Origin: Lysobacter sp. M2-1 | GTDB lineage: Bacteria; Pseudomonadota; Gammaproteobacteria; Xanthomonadales; Xanthomonadaceae | Length of the DNA: 64,000 nt | Direction: 5' to 3' | NCBI RefSeq assembly: GCF_022662495.1 | Contig: NZ_JAKPBU010000001.1 | Location: 1,674,001 to 1,738,000 of the forward strand | Part shown: piece by piece, positions 54,913-64,000 of the stretch | Layout: each line of letters begins with the position of its first letter | How positions within the stretch are numbered: the stretch's first letter is position 1 | The notes under the pieces: model-generated | Seen by the model: only the letters and a program-made list of their open reading frames with translations | What the model was told of the DNA's origin: nothing | Databases searched by the model: none | Made by a program: the position numbers and the translations under genes

Positions 54913-57708
54913 ATGCGCATCCTCAACCGCAACGTCTACGTCGGGCCTTCGCAGTACGCGCACTTTCCGGTGATCCGGATCGAGCTCGACCTGGGCGTGC
55001 TGGAGGACTGGCCCACCGCGAAGCTCGGCAACGATTTCATCGACGGCCTGGTGGCGGCGCTGCCGGGCCTCGCCGAGCACGGCTGCTCGTATCGCGAACC
55101 GGGCGGCTTCATCCGCCGCATGCGCGAGGGCGAAGGCACCTGGCTCGGGCATGTGATGGAACACGTGGCGCTGGAGCTGCAGAACGTCGCCGGCGAGGAC
55201 GTGACCTTCGGCAAGACCCGCAGTCTCTCCGACGACCGGCCGGGCGTCTATTCGGTGGTCTACGAATATGCGCAGAAGGAGGAGGGCATCGCCGCCGGTG
55301 AGCTGGCGATCAAGCTGATCGATTCGCTGCTGCCGGCGCAGCTGCGCGATTCCGGTGCGCCGGGCGAGGACTGGAACTGGGATGCGGCGCGCGACGACTT
55401 CATCCGCTATGCGCAGCGCCGCGCGCTGGGTCCGTCGACCGCTTCGCTGGTGCGCGCCGCCGAAGAGCGCGGCATCCCGTGGCTTCGGCTGAACGAGCAG
55501 TCGCTGGTGCAGTTCGGCCACGGCAAGTACCAGCAGCGCATCCAGGCCACGGTCACCGGCAAGACCCCGCACATCGCGGTGGAACTGGCCAGCGACAAGG
55601 AGGAGACCAACAAGATCCTGGCCTCGCTGGGGCTGCCGGTGCCGCGCCAGGAGCTGGTGGCCAGCCAGAGCGATGCGCTCAAGGCCGCACGCAAGCTCGG
55701 CGGCCCGGTCGTGCTCAAGCCCTACAACGGCAACCACGGACGCGGCATCACGATCAACATCAGCGGCGACGACGAGATCCGCGACGCGTTCAACGCCGCG
55801 CGCGAGCATTCGCGTTCGGTGATCGTGGAAACCTTCCAGCCAGGCGACGACCATCGCCTGCTGGTGGTCAACGGCGAACTGATCGCGGCGACCCGGCGCA
55901 CGCCCGGGCACGTCGTCGGCGACGGCAGCCACACGATCGCCGAGCTGGTCGAAGCCGTGAACCAGGATCCCCGCCGCGGCGTCGGCCACGAGAAGGTGCT
56001 CACCCGCCTGGAACTCGACGCACAGGCGAAGCTGATGATGGAGCGGGCCGGCTATAACGCCGACTCGGTCCCGGCCGATGGCGAGGTCGTCTACCTGCGC
56101 TCCACCGCCAACCTGTCCACCGGCGGCACCGCCACCGACGTCACCGACGTCATCCATCCGGACAACCGCGACATGGCGGTGCGAGCGGTACGCGCGATCG
56201 GCCTGGACGTGGGCGGCGTGGACTTCATCACGCCCAACATCGCCGAGAGCTACAAGGACATCGGCGGCGCGATCTGCGAGGTCAACGCCGCGCCCGGATT
56301 TCGCATGCACGTGGCGCCCAGCGAAGGCACGCCGCGCGACGCGGCGGGCCCGGTGATCGACATGCTGTTCCCGCCCGGCACCCCGTCGCGGGTGCCGATC
56401 GCGGCGGTGACTGGCACCAACGGCAAGACCACCACGGCGCGCATGCTCGCGCACATCGCGAAGATGGCCGGCTACGCGCCGGGGCTGACGACCACGGACG
56501 GTGTCTACATCGACGGCCAGCGCACCGTGGCGGGCGACATGACCGGGCCGGTGTCGGCGCGCATGGTGCTGCGCGATCCGCACGTCGACCTGGCGGTGCT
56601 CGAGACCGCGCGCGGCGGACTGGTGCGGGCCGGCATGGGCGTGCCCGAGGTGGACGTGGGCGCGGTGCTCAACGTGCAGTCCGACCACCTGGGCCTCAAG
56701 GGCATCGACACCCTGGAACAACTGGCCGAGATCAAGCGCATCGTGGTCGAGATCGCGCGCGAATGCGCGGTGCTCAACGCCGACGACGACAACGTGCTGA
56801 AGATGTCCGGCTACACCGATGCCAAGGTCATCTGCTACGTGACGATGAATCCGTCGCATGCGCTGGTGCGCGAGCACATCCGCGCCGGCGGCCGTGCCTG
56901 TGCGCTCGAGGCCGGGGTCAACGGGCACATGATCACCCTATACGACAAGGGCAGCCACATCCCGCTGATGTGGACCCACCTGGTCCCGGCCACGCTCGAG
57001 GGACGCGCCACCCACAACGTGCAGAACGCGATGGTCGCCGCGGCGATGGCCTTTTCGCTCGGGATCAAGCTCGATGCGATCCGCCAAGGCCTGCGCACCT
57101 TCGATTCCAGCTTCTTCCAGGCGCCGGGGAGGATGAACGTGTTCGCCGAGCACCCGTTCAAGGTGGTCATGGACTACGGCCACAACGCGCACGCGGTGGA
57201 GATGATGGCCGGGCTGGTGCAGCGGCTCGACGTCACCGGGCGCAGGATCGTGGTCCTGGCCGGGCCCGGCGACCGCCGCGACGAGGATCTGCGCGCGATC
57301 GCGGCGGCGGCCGCGGGCAAGTTCGACCATTACATCGCGCGCCGCGACGACTCGCTGCGCGGGCGCGACGGCGACGAAGTCCCGCGGATCATCGCCCAGG
57401 CCCTGCGGGACGCGGACGTGTCCGGCGAGGCGATCAGCATCATTCCCGACGAACAGCAGGCGATCGATGCGGCGCTGCGCATGGGCCTGCCGGGCGATCT
57501 GATCCTGGTGTTCGCCGATGCGCTGGCGCGGTCGTGGAAGCAGATCATCAAGTTCAAGTCCGACGGCAGCAGCCCGCGCCCATCGCCGGGCGCCGCCGGG
57601 CCCCAGCCGATGCCGCAATCCAGCGCCGACGAGGCCGTGGTCGCCGCCATGCAGGGCGTGGTCCGCGACGAGCGCGGCCTGCGCTTCGAGCGCGAAACCG
57701 ACGACTAG
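54913..57708 (+). CDS. cphA: cyanophycin synthetase
   Basis: A 931-residue, three-domain ligase that builds the poly-aspartate/arginine polymer cyanophycin. The N domain is ~1-165. The ATP-grasp G domain (~220-490) has VVLKPYNGNHGRGITINI and ICEVNAAPGFRMH. The Mur-ligase M domain (~495-880) has P-loop VTGTNGKTTTARM (501-506), [13 protein letters not shown] and MDYGHNAHAVEMM. The length and both active sites look intact. GAGGG precedes the ATG. The TAG stop lies in the left arm of a foldback repeat. Confidence 0.96.
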   Translation: MRILNRNVYVGPSQYAHFPVIRIELDLGVLEDWPTAKLGNDFIDGLVAALPGLAEHGCSYREPGGFIRRMREGEGTWLGHVMEHVALELQNVAGEDVTFGKTRSLSDDRPGVYSVVYEYAQKEEGIAAGELAIKLIDSLLPAQLRDSGAPGEDWNWDAARDDFIRYAQRRALGPSTASLVRAAEERGIPWLRLNEQSLVQFGHGKYQQRIQATVTGKTPHIAVELASDKEETNKILASLGLPVPRQELVASQSDALKAARKLGGPVVLKPYNGNHGRGITINISGDDEIRDAFNAAREHSRSVIVETFQPGDDHRLLVVNGELIAATRRTPGHVVGDGSHTIAELVEAVNQDPRRGVGHEKVLTRLELDAQAKLMMERAGYNADSVPADGEVVYLRSTANLSTGGTATDVTDVIHPDNRDMAVRAVRAIGLDVGGVDFITPNIAESYKDIGGAICEVNAAPGFRMHVAPSEGTPRDAAGPVIDMLFPPGTPSRVPIAAVTGTNGKTTTARMLAHIAKMAGYAPGLTTTDGVYIDGQRTVAGDMTGPVSARMVLRDPHVDLAVLETARGGLVRAGMGVPEVDVGAVLNVQSDHLGLKGIDTLEQLAEIKRIVVEIARECAVLNADDDNVLKMSGYTDAKVICYVTMNPSHALVREHIRAGGRACALEAGVNGHMITLYDKGSHIPLMWTHLVPATLEGRATHNVQNAMVAAAMAFSLGIKLDAIRQGLRTFDSSFFQAPGRMNVFAEHPFKVVMDYGHNAHAVEMMAGLVQRLDVTGRRIVVLAGPGDRRDEDLRAIAAAAAGKFDHYIARRDDSLRGRDGDEVPRIIAQALRDADVSGEAISIIPDEQQAIDAALRMGLPGDLILVFADALARSWKQIIKFKSDGSSPRPSPGAAGPQPMPQSSADEAVVAAMQGVVRDERGLRFERETDD

Positions 57709-57973
57709 GGCTTGTCATCCCATGCGAAGCAGATCGCGTTGCTTTTCAATGGCCGCAAGATGGTGTTGCGCGGCGCAGTGTCTAGCTGGCCGCCAGGTCA
57801 AGCAGTGCGTCGCCGCATGACGGCCATCGAAAAGCAACCCAATGAGCCGGCCCTGACGCCGCGCAATGCAGCGTCATCGCTCGGTTGCGTATCGACATAC
57901 GCGCCCTCGCTCTTCCTTGCCTTGCACGGCCTCAGGACCGGCGCGACCCACTCCGCATGGGACGACTAGCCCT
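57707..57973. repeat. nested foldback element between cphA and the Mur-ligase gene
   Basis: The outer arms are AGGGCTTGTCATCCCATGCG (57707-57726) and CGCATGGGACGACTAGCCCT (57954-57973), with two mismatches. The inner arms are GTTGCTTTTCAATGGCCG (57738-57755) and CGGCCATCGAAAAGCAAC (57821-57838), with one mismatch. It overlaps the cphA stop and ends one base before the next ATG. It is the only content of this 266-bp gap. Confidence 0.75.
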
Positions 57974-57974
57974 G

Positions 57975-59765
57975 ATGCCCGAACCATTCGTGGATTCGCG
58001 CCGGCTGACCGGCTGCAACCTGTATTTCGACGCGACCGGTGCGGCGCTGGAGACCGCGCCCGGCCTGGCCTTCGACGATGCGACGTTGGCCCGATGGGCG
58101 GACAACATCGCCGCCGCGCGGGATACGCTCGGGTGGCCGGCAGGCGAGGTGCATGTGCGGCGTCACCGGAGCGGAGCCTCGCTGGCCTTCGCCGCGCCGT
58201 TCGACCAGCTGTACGCGGCCACCGAAGTCGCCGAATGGGCCTGGTACGACGCGCTCGGACTGCAGGCCACCGAGCCGGTCGTCGATGACGAGGGTGCCTC
58301 ACGCTCGCATGCGGCGACCTTCCCCCGCGACGAGGCCCTGCGGCGGCTGCAGGGGCTCGCGGCCGGCGAAGCCAGGCCGGCGCTGGTGGCGCTGCGGGCA
58401 CAGGCCACCGCGCGCGGGCTGCCGTTCCTGGCCGACGACGATGTCGTGTCCATCGGTGCGGGCACGGGCGCTCGCAGCTGGCCGATCCAGGCGTTGCCCG
58501 TGGTCGACGATGTCCCATGGTCGCAGCTGCATGCGATCCCGGCGGCGCTGGTCACCGGCTCCAACGGCAAGACCACCACCGTGCGCCTGCTCGCCGCGAT
58601 CCTGCGCGCGCACGGCCTGCACACCGCGCACAGCTGCACCGAGGGCGTGTACTTCGACAACGCGCTGATCGAGGGCGGCGACTTCTCCGGACCCGGCGGC
58701 GCGCGCACCGCACTGCGCCACGCTGAAGCCCAGGCGGCGGTGCTGGAAACCGCGCGCGGCGGCATCCTGCGGCGCGGGCTGGCGCTGTGCGACGCGGACG
58801 TGGCTGTGGTCACCAATATCAGCGCCGATCATTTCGGCGAATACGGCGTGCACGATCTCGGTGACCTGGCCGCGGCCAAGCTCGTGGTCGCGCGCGCGAT
58901 CGGGTCGGACGGATTGCTGGTGCTCAATGCCGATGATCCGATCCTGCTTCGCCAGTCCGCGATGCTGGCTTGCGCGATCGGATGGTTCGCTGCGGATTAC
59001 GACCTTCCGCTGCTTGCGGCGCATCGCGCGCGCGGCGGCGCGACCTGCGGGGTGCGGGCAGGGGAGCTCTGGCTCTCTGGCGCCCACGATGGGGCGACGC
59101 TCGGCGCCGTCGCCGCCATGCCGCTGACGCTGGAAGGTCGCGCCGCCTACAACATCGGCAACATCGCCGCGGCAGCGCTGGCCGCGTCGGCCATGGACGT
59201 GCCTGCGCAAACCATCGTCGGGGTCCTGGCCGGGTTCGGCGCCTCGCCGGACGACAATCCGGGTCGCTTGCAGGCCTGGCGGTTCGGACAGGCCCGGGTG
59301 GTGGTCGACTACGCGCACAACCCAGACGGACTGCGCGGCCTGCTGCACGCGATCGGCGCGGATGCCCGGCAGGGACGCATGGGCGTGATGCTCGGCCATG
59401 CCGGCAACCGCGAGGACGACGATCTGCGCGCGGTGGCCACCACGGTCGCCGGCTACCGGCCCGAGCGGGTGATCCTGAAGGACATCGCCGGCTACGAGCG
59501 CGGCCGCCAGCCGGGCGAGATCGCCGCGATCATGCGCCAGGCGCTGCGCGAAGCCGGCCTCGCCGACGAGCGCATCCAGACCCATCTCGATGAAGTCGCC
59601 GCTGCGCGCCTGCTGCTGCAGGACATGCGCGATGGCGACCTGGTGGTGTTGCCGATCCACGAGACCGCGGCCCGCGACGCGGTGGTCGCGGCGCTGGATG
59701 CCATGCGTGCGCGACAATGGCGTCCGGGAGATCCGCTGCCGGAGCGGAACGGAACCAGCGCATGA
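57975..59765 (+). CDS. CphA-like Mur ligase lacking the ATP-grasp domain
   Basis: A 596-residue protein. Residues ~193-580 are a Mur-ligase unit closely resembling the CphA M domain: [72 protein letters not shown]. Residues ~1-130 form a separate N-terminal region ([20 protein letters not shown]). Residues ~137-175 ([20 protein letters not shown]) echo the CphA sequence just before its ATP-grasp domain. The ATP-grasp domain itself is absent. Its stop overlaps the trpC start (ATGA). It is probably involved in cyanophycin or a related peptide; the reaction is unknown. Confidence 0.85.
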   Translation: MPEPFVDSRRLTGCNLYFDATGAALETAPGLAFDDATLARWADNIAAARDTLGWPAGEVHVRRHRSGASLAFAAPFDQLYAATEVAEWAWYDALGLQATEPVVDDEGASRSHAATFPRDEALRRLQGLAAGEARPALVALRAQATARGLPFLADDDVVSIGAGTGARSWPIQALPVVDDVPWSQLHAIPAALVTGSNGKTTTVRLLAAILRAHGLHTAHSCTEGVYFDNALIEGGDFSGPGGARTALRHAEAQAAVLETARGGILRRGLALCDADVAVVTNISADHFGEYGVHDLGDLAAAKLVVARAIGSDGLLVLNADDPILLRQSAMLACAIGWFAADYDLPLLAAHRARGGATCGVRAGELWLSGAHDGATLGAVAAMPLTLEGRAAYNIGNIAAAALAASAMDVPAQTIVGVLAGFGASPDDNPGRLQAWRFGQARVVVDYAHNPDGLRGLLHAIGADARQGRMGVMLGHAGNREDDDLRAVATTVAGYRPERVILKDIAGYERGRQPGEIAAIMRQALREAGLADERIQTHLDEVAAARLLLQDMRDGDLVVLPIHETAARDAVVAALDAMRARQWRPGDPLPERNGTSA

Positions 59766-60571
59766 GCGACATCCTGCAGCGGATCCTGCAGCGCAAACGA
59801 GAGGAAGTGGAGCAGCGGCGGGGCGAGGTCCCGCAGGCGGAATTGCAGGCGCGTGCGCGCGCCGCAGCGCCGGCGCGCGGCTTCGCCGATGCCATGCGCG
59901 CGAAGCTCGCGCGTGGTCGCCCCGCGGTCATCGCCGAGATCAAGAAGGCCAGTCCGTCGCGTGGCGTGATCCGCCCGGACTTCGACCCGGCTGCGATCGC
60001 CCGCAGCTACCAGGCCGGCGGCGCGGCCTGCCTGTCGGTGCTGACCGACGTGGACTTTTTCCAGGGCAGCGACCAGCACCTGCAGGCGGCCCGCGCCGCC
60101 TGTTCGCTGCCGGTACTGCGCAAGGATTTCGTGATCGATCCCTACCAGGTGTTCGAGGCACGCGCGCTGGGGGCCGATTGCGTCCTGCTGATCGTCGCCG
60201 CGCTGGAGGACGCCCAGATGCAGGCGCTGGCAGGCCAGGCGATGCAGCTGGGCATGGACGTACTGATCGAGGCGCACGATGCCGACGAACTGGAGCGTGC
60301 GTTGGCGGTCGACACGGAGGCCGGACGGGCGCCGTTGCTGGGCGTCAACAACCGCGACCTGCGTTCGTTCGAGGTGTCGCTGGACACCACCCTGGCGCTG
60401 CGCGCGCGCGTGCCCGGCGATCGGCTGCTGGTCACCGAAAGCGGCATCGCCACCTCCGGGGACGTCGCGCGCATGCGCGGCGCCGGCGTGGACGCGTTCC
60501 TGGTCGGCGAAACGTTCATGCGGGCGCCCGATCCGGGCGCCGCGCTGGCCGAGCTGTTCGCCACCCCATGA
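59762..60571 (+). CDS. trpC: indole-3-glycerol phosphate synthase
   Basis: A 269-residue TIM-barrel enzyme. Motifs are [69 protein letters not shown] and [12 protein letters not shown]. It converts CdRP to indole-3-glycerol phosphate. ATG 59762 overlaps the stop of the Mur-ligase gene, and its stop overlaps the start of the HAD gene, so all three are probably one transcript. Confidence 0.96.
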   Translation: MSDILQRILQRKREEVEQRRGEVPQAELQARARAAAPARGFADAMRAKLARGRPAVIAEIKKASPSRGVIRPDFDPAAIARSYQAGGAACLSVLTDVDFFQGSDQHLQAARAACSLPVLRKDFVIDPYQVFEARALGADCVLLIVAALEDAQMQALAGQAMQLGMDVLIEAHDADELERALAVDTEAGRAPLLGVNNRDLRSFEVSLDTTLALRARVPGDRLLVTESGIATSGDVARMRGAGVDAFLVGETFMRAPDPGAALAELFATP

Positions 60572-61317
60572 GCGCGCGCTTTCCTTCCGCCGAGCCTGGC
60601 GCGCCGCTGGTGGTGTTCGACTTCGACCACACACTGTACGACGGCGATTCGGGCGGGCATCTGTTCCGCTGGTTGGTCGAACGCGCCTGGTGGCGGCGCC
60701 TGCTTGCGCTGCTGGTCGCTCCAGTCGCCGGACCGATGATCGCCTGGCTGCCGACCCGGCGGGCGGGCATCTCGACCTTCGTCTGGGTCGGGACCGTCGG
60801 CCTGCACCGCCGCCGCGACCTGGACGCGCTGATCGACCGTTACGTCGCCGGGCATGTCGACGAGATCCGCTCGCGGCTGCTGCCGGTCGCGTTGGAGGTG
60901 CTGCACCGCCACCGCAGCGCGGGCGACCTGGTGGTGATCGCCACCGGCGCGCCGCCGGAGCTCGCGCGCGCGATCCTGGCCTTCGTCGCGCACGAGGATG
61001 TGCCGGTGATCGGCACGCTCGTCGGGCCGAAATTCGGTGCGGTCGGCGCCAAGCGCCATTGCCACCATCGGGAGAAGGTGCGGATGCTGTGCGAGCGGGG
61101 CTACGTGGACATCGCGATCGCCTATTCGGACAGCCGCGCGGACCTGCCGTTGTTGCAGGCGGCGCGGCGTCCGGTGGTGGTCAATCCGAAGGAGGACGCG
61201 GTTGCGGCGTTCCGGCGCGACCTGCCGCCGGGCACGCCGATCCTCAACTGGGGCTGCGAAGGGCGTGCGGGCGAGGTGGTGTCGTCGGGCGTGGGAGTCC
61301 TGTCGGAGCCCACCTAG
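60568..61317 (+). CDS. HAD-superfamily phosphatase (SerB-like, IB type)
   Basis: A 249-residue protein. HAD motif I is [20 protein letters not shown] (DxDxT), motif [15 protein letters not shown], the conserved Lys in [12 protein letters not shown], and motif [16 protein letters not shown]. The alpha-helical cap after motif I is typical of SerB/PGP-type IB enzymes. It is coupled to trpC by an ATGA overlap. Substrate unknown. The TAG stop is the first codon of a palindromic repeat. Confidence 0.88.
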   Translation: MSARFPSAEPGAPLVVFDFDHTLYDGDSGGHLFRWLVERAWWRRLLALLVAPVAGPMIAWLPTRRAGISTFVWVGTVGLHRRRDLDALIDRYVAGHVDEIRSRLLPVALEVLHRHRSAGDLVVIATGAPPELARAILAFVAHEDVPVIGTLVGPKFGAVGAKRHCHHREKVRMLCERGYVDIAIAYSDSRADLPLLQAARRPVVVNPKEDAVAAFRRDLPPGTPILNWGCEGRAGEVVSSGVGVLSEPT

Positions 61318-61369
61318 GGCGGGTCTTGACCCGCCGTCGCGGTCTCGCGATGTCCGAACCCGCCCTACG
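61315..61369. repeat. palindromic TAGGGCGGG-type intergenic repeat
   Basis: The left arm begins TAGGGCGGGTCTTGACCCGC (61315-61335). The right arm GAACCCGCCCTACG (61356-61369) is inverted. It lies between the convergent HAD and GNAT genes and supplies a TAG stop to both (61315-61317 plus, 61365-61367 minus). Confidence 0.75.
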
Positions 61370-61832
61370 CGTCGCCGAGCCGCTTGATGAAACGCAAGGT
61401 CCCGTCGCTGTAGCCGCAGGCCTTGTAGAACGCGTGCGCATCGGCGCGCTGCGAACCGCTGGTGAGTTCGATCCGGGCCGCGCCGCCGGCCCGTGCGCGG
61501 CGTTCGGCCTCGCGCAGCAGCTGGCGGCCCAGGCCGCGGCCCTGCGCCTCGGGCGTGACCACCAGTGCAGTGACGCGGCAGGTATAGGTGCCCAGGGGAA
61601 GGTAATACATGAAGTCGAGCGCGATCAGGCCCGAGACCACGCCGCCCAGGCGCGCAACCACCAGCACCTGGCGGTCGTTGTCGATGATCGAGGAGATGCG
61701 CTCGAGCGCCTCGCTGCGCTCGCATGGGTAGCCGAGTTCGGTCAGCAACCCGGCCACGTCGTCCGCATCCATGAGCGAGGCGCTGCGCAGATCCGCGTCC
61801 ACCTCCTCATGCGCGGCGCGGCGGACGGTCAT
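61365..61832 (-). CDS. GNAT-family N-acetyltransferase
   Basis: A 155-residue protein with GNAT fold. The acetyl-CoA motif is VTALVVTPEAQGRGLGRQLL (QGRGLG), followed by LTSGSQRADAHAFYKACGYS. Start 61832 overlaps the clp stop (ATGA), so it is the second gene of a clp operon. Substrate unknown. Confidence 0.9.
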   Translation of the reverse strand: MTVRRAAHEEVDADLRSASLMDADDVAGLLTELGYPCERSEALERISSIIDNDRQVLVVARLGGVVSGLIALDFMYYLPLGTYTCRVTALVVTPEAQGRGLGRQLLREAERRARAGGAARIELTSGSQRADAHAFYKACGYSDGTLRFIKRLGDA

Positions 61833-62518
61833 CGTGTGCCGTACAGCACGACCGTCTTGCCGCGGGCATGCAGCTTGCCGTCGACCTGGAGCTTCTTCAG
61901 CACGCGGCCGGCCATCTCGCGCGAGCAGCCGACCAGCCGCGCCAGCTCCTGCCGCGAGACCCGCAGCTGCGTGCCCTGGGGATGGCTCATCGCCTCCGGC
62001 TCGCGCGCCAGGTCGTGCAGGGTGCGCACGATGCGGTCGGTGACGTCGAGGAAGGCCAGGCGCCCGGCCTTGCGGCTGGTGTCGAGCAGGCGGCGCGAGA
62101 GCTGGGTGCCGATCGCATAGAGCAGCTTGGGCGCGTCCGCGGCCAGCGGGCCGTCGAAGAGCTGGTACACGCGCTCGTAGCTGATCTCGGCCAGCTCGCA
62201 GGGCACGCGGGTGCGCAGGATCACCTCGCGCGCCTCGGATTCGATGAACAGGCCCATCTCACCCACGAACTGGCCGCCGCCGAAATAGCCCAGGATCAGT
62301 TCGCGATCGTTGTCCTCTTCGGTGAGGATCGCGACTGAGCCGCTGATCACGTAATAGAGCGTGCCGGCCGGATCGCCCGGACGGAACACATCGGTACGGC
62401 CCGGATAGCGCCGGCGATGGCACTGTGCGAGGAAACGCTCGATCGTGGCTGCATCGGGTGCCAGCGGGCTCGTGGGGCGCCTGCTGCCGATCAGGAGGTT
62501 CAGGGGGGATGGATTCAT
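61829..62518 (-). CDS. clp: CRP-like global regulator Clp
   Basis: A 229-residue regulator of the CRP/FNR family, matching Xanthomonas Clp in length. The cyclic-nucleotide fold has [20 protein letters not shown], then a dimerisation helix. The HTH is [20 protein letters not shown] with [12 protein letters not shown]. Clp controls secreted enzymes, exopolysaccharide and virulence in Xanthomonas and responds to cyclic di-GMP there. ATG 62518 (MNPSPLN) is preferred over the longer 62545 frame. Divergent from speD, as in Xanthomonas. Confidence 0.93.
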   Translation of the reverse strand: MNPSPLNLLIGSRRPTSPLAPDAATIERFLAQCHRRRYPGRTDVFRPGDPAGTLYYVISGSVAILTEEDNDRELILGYFGGGQFVGEMGLFIESEAREVILRTRVPCELAEISYERVYQLFDGPLAADAPKLLYAIGTQLSRRLLDTSRKAGRLAFLDVTDRIVRTLHDLAREPEAMSHPQGTQLRVSRQELARLVGCSREMAGRVLKKLQVDGKLHARGKTVVLYGTR

Positions 62519-62612
62519 ATCGGCGCGGAACGGAGCAAGTCGCAAGAGTAGGCGGTTGCGCCGGTCACGGCAATCGATACACGCCGGTCCGGTCCTGTCT
62601 GCGCGTTCGCCC

Positions 62613-62618
62613 TATAAT
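62613..62618 (+). promoter_or_regulatory. speD -10 element
   Basis: Consensus TATAAT 33 bases before the speD GTG. No good -35 is visible at 16-18 bp. It lies in the clp/speD divergent region. Confidence 0.55.
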
Positions 62619-62651
62619 CCCGCCCCTCGCCGTACCCCGGGATTTGCCGCT

Positions 62652-63443
62652 GTGGTCAAACCGCTGCCGCGCCTGAAGCTGCAGGGCTTCAACAACCTCA
62701 CCAAGTCGCTGTCGTTCAACATCTACGACGTGTGCTACGCGGCCTCCGAGGACGAGCGCCGGCGCTACATCGAGTACATCGACGAGGAATACAACGCCGA
62801 CCGCCTGACCCAGATCCTCACCGACGTTGCGGAGATCATCGGCGCCAACATCCTCAACATCGCCCGCCAGGACTACGACCCGCAGGGCGCCTCGGTGACG
62901 ATCCTGATCTCCGAACAACCGGTCATCGACAAGGCCGATGCCAAGGGGGTGATTTCCGACGCCGTGGTGGCGCACCTGGACAAGTCGCACATCACCGTGC
63001 ACACCTACCCGGAAACCCATCCGGACAACGGCATCGCCACCTTCCGCGCCGATATCGACGTGTCCACCTGCGGCGTGATCTCGCCGCTGAAGGCCCTGAA
63101 CTACCTGATCGAGAGCCTCGAGTCGGACATCGTGGTGATGGACTACCGCGTGCGCGGCTTCACCCGGGACATCAAGGGCCGCAAGCACTACATCGACCAC
63201 AAGATCAATTCGATCCAGGACTACCTGGCCAAGAACATCAAGTCGCGCTACGAAATGCTCGACGTCAACGTCTACCAGGAAAACCTGTTCCACACCAAGA
63301 TGCACCTGAAGGACTTCGACCTGGACAACTACCTGTTCGAAGAGAAGGCCAAGAACCTGTCCTTCAAGGAGCGGATGAAGATCGAGGCGCGGCTGCGGCG
63401 CGAGATCGAAGAGCTGTACCAGGGGCGCAACCTGGTCGAATAG
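62652..63443 (+). CDS. speD: S-adenosylmethionine decarboxylase proenzyme
   Basis: A 263-residue pyruvoyl enzyme of the E. coli SpeD class, for spermidine synthesis. The self-cleavage serine is Ser112 in [12 protein letters not shown], at the same position as in E. coli. Further family signatures are [20 protein letters not shown] and [23 protein letters not shown] 62652 is the start that gives the conserved N-terminus ([18 protein letters not shown]); upstream in-frame codons belong to the promoter region. Confidence 0.96.
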   Translation: MVKPLPRLKLQGFNNLTKSLSFNIYDVCYAASEDERRRYIEYIDEEYNADRLTQILTDVAEIIGANILNIARQDYDPQGASVTILISEQPVIDKADAKGVISDAVVAHLDKSHITVHTYPETHPDNGIATFRADIDVSTCGVISPLKALNYLIESLESDIVVMDYRVRGFTRDIKGRKHYIDHKINSIQDYLAKNIKSRYEMLDVNVYQENLFHTKMHLKDFDLDNYLFEEKAKNLSFKERMKIEARLRREIEELYQGRNLVE

Positions 63444-63464
63444 GCCTGCTCGAATAGGCATTTC

Positions 63465-63508
63465 CCGGGCTCGCGCCCGGAAAACCCCAAAGTTTGCTGC
63501 GCAAACTT
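63465..63508. terminator. two stacked hairpins between speD and coq7 (probably bidirectional terminator)
   Basis: Hairpin 1 is CCGGGC-TCGC-GCCCGG (63465-63480), flanked by TTT on the left and AAAA on the right, so its T-run serves the minus strand. Hairpin 2 is AAGTTTGC-TGC-GCAAACTT (63490-63508). They separate the convergent speD and coq7 genes. Confidence 0.55.
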
Positions 63509-63616
63509 CGGGCCCCGCCGCGCGCTGCCACACCCCCATTCGCGCCAGCGGCGCGAATCGCCCCCTGACTCAGGGGACTGGTGTCGGGACGACGGATGGG
63601 ATGCGCGGGTACCACA

Positions 63617-64000
63617 TCAGATCCGGTACGCGACCGTCTTCATTAGCTTCGAGGCCGCCGCCATCAGCGAGGGCACCGGTTGCGGCAGGACCCGGGCGCC
63701 GGCTTGCTCGGCGTTGTCGGCGTGGCGGGCCTCGTCGGCCTTCATCTGTTGCAGGATCGCGCGGCTGCGCAGGTCGGCTTCGGGCAGGGTCTGCAGGTGC
63801 TCGGCCAGGTGTGCCTCGACCTGGCGCTCGGTCTCGACCACGAAACCCAGGTTCCAGCCGTCGCCGCGCAGGCCGGCGAGCACGCCGATGGCGTAGCTGC
63901 CTGCATACCAGACCGGATTGAGCAGGCTGGGCCGGCTGCCGAGCTCGTCCAGACGCTCTGCGCACCAGGCCAGGTGGTCGGTTTCCTCGGCGGCGGCGGC
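63617..64000 (-). CDS. coq7: 2-polyprenyl-3-methyl-6-methoxy-1,4-benzoquinone monooxygenase Coq7 (5' end outside window)
   Basis: The frame is open to the window edge. The visible 127 C-terminal residues contain the di-iron motifs [16 protein letters not shown] and [16 protein letters not shown] (ExxH), and [14 protein letters not shown] between them. It catalyses the last hydroxylation of ubiquinone synthesis. The position next to speD and clp is as in Xanthomonas. Confidence 0.93.
   Translation of the reverse strand, partial: AAAAEETDHLAWCAERLDELGSRPSLLNPVWYAGSYAIGVLAGLRGDGWNLGFVVETERQVEAHLAEHLQTLPEADLRSRAILQQMKADEARHADNAEQAGARVLPQPVPSLMAAASKLMKTVAYRI

Noticed and set aside
57712-57974. 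Short open frames within the foldback after cphA
   Set aside because: They coincide with inverted repeat arms and show no domain, signal peptide or ribosome-binding site.

Overview
The window is GC-rich chromosomal DNA with dense, mostly co-directional gene clusters. Gene content and synteny point to a member of the Lysobacteraceae/Xanthomonadaceae (Luteimonas- or Lysobacter-like Gammaproteobacteria). The basis is the clp / speD / coq7 neighbourhood with a Xanthomonas-type Clp and SpeD, a TrpS with a long C-terminal extension, the marR-hppD-hmgA and PhoPQ arrangement, and many intergenic palindromic repeats. Species cannot be fixed from sequence reading alone.

Layout: 1-6.8 kb carries a three-gene surface locus (OmpA/SdrD-type protein, a large beta-barrel-like protein, a CshA/DUF11 protein). 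7-16 kb holds housekeeping genes: dusA, a pentein hydrolase, PepSY-phoP-phoQ, mtfA, birA-coaX-SPOR protein and tRNA-Thr. 15.6-18 kb has rhodanese-arginase, two tiny entericidin-like lipoproteins and a CsbD protein. 18-24.4 kb has an exported protein, trpS, a HEAT-like repeat protein and divergent M23 and M28 peptidases. 24.4-29.3 kb is a minus-strand 2-oxoacid dehydrogenase operon (E1alpha, E1beta, cupin, SH3, E2, VOC). 29.4-33 kb is a very large secreted nuclease. 33-42 kb holds aromatic amino acid catabolism (kynA, hppD, hmgA with a MarR regulator), a POT peptide transporter and a GH109-like enzyme. 42-49 kb has nhaA/nhaD, a DMT exporter, an Mpo1-like protein, purC, a DnaJ-like protein and rpe. 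49.3-61.3 kb is the trp region, and 61.3-64 kb is the clp/speD/coq7 block.

The most unusual part is 50.6-60.6 kb. trpE-trpG-trpD is separated from trpC by a three-gene cyanophycin module: cyanophycinase, cyanophycin synthetase, and a third protein that looks like a CphA missing its ATP-grasp domain. A leader ORF with clustered Trp codons precedes trpE, and a 267-bp foldback lies between cphA and the third gene. Storage-polymer synthesis and tryptophan synthesis therefore appear physically, and perhaps transcriptionally, linked.

Other structure not explained by ordinary genes includes: a duplicated 113-bp element next to a minus-strand terminator (candidate small RNA); a DUF559 relic flanked by 35-bp inverted repeats between hppD and hmgA; the same repeat family inside the coding sequence of the E2 linker; palindromic elements whose ends supply TAG stop codons to neighbouring genes; and a recurring TAnnnT-N6/7-ATG arrangement suggesting leaderless mRNAs. 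No insertion sequence, prophage, rRNA or CRISPR array was seen.
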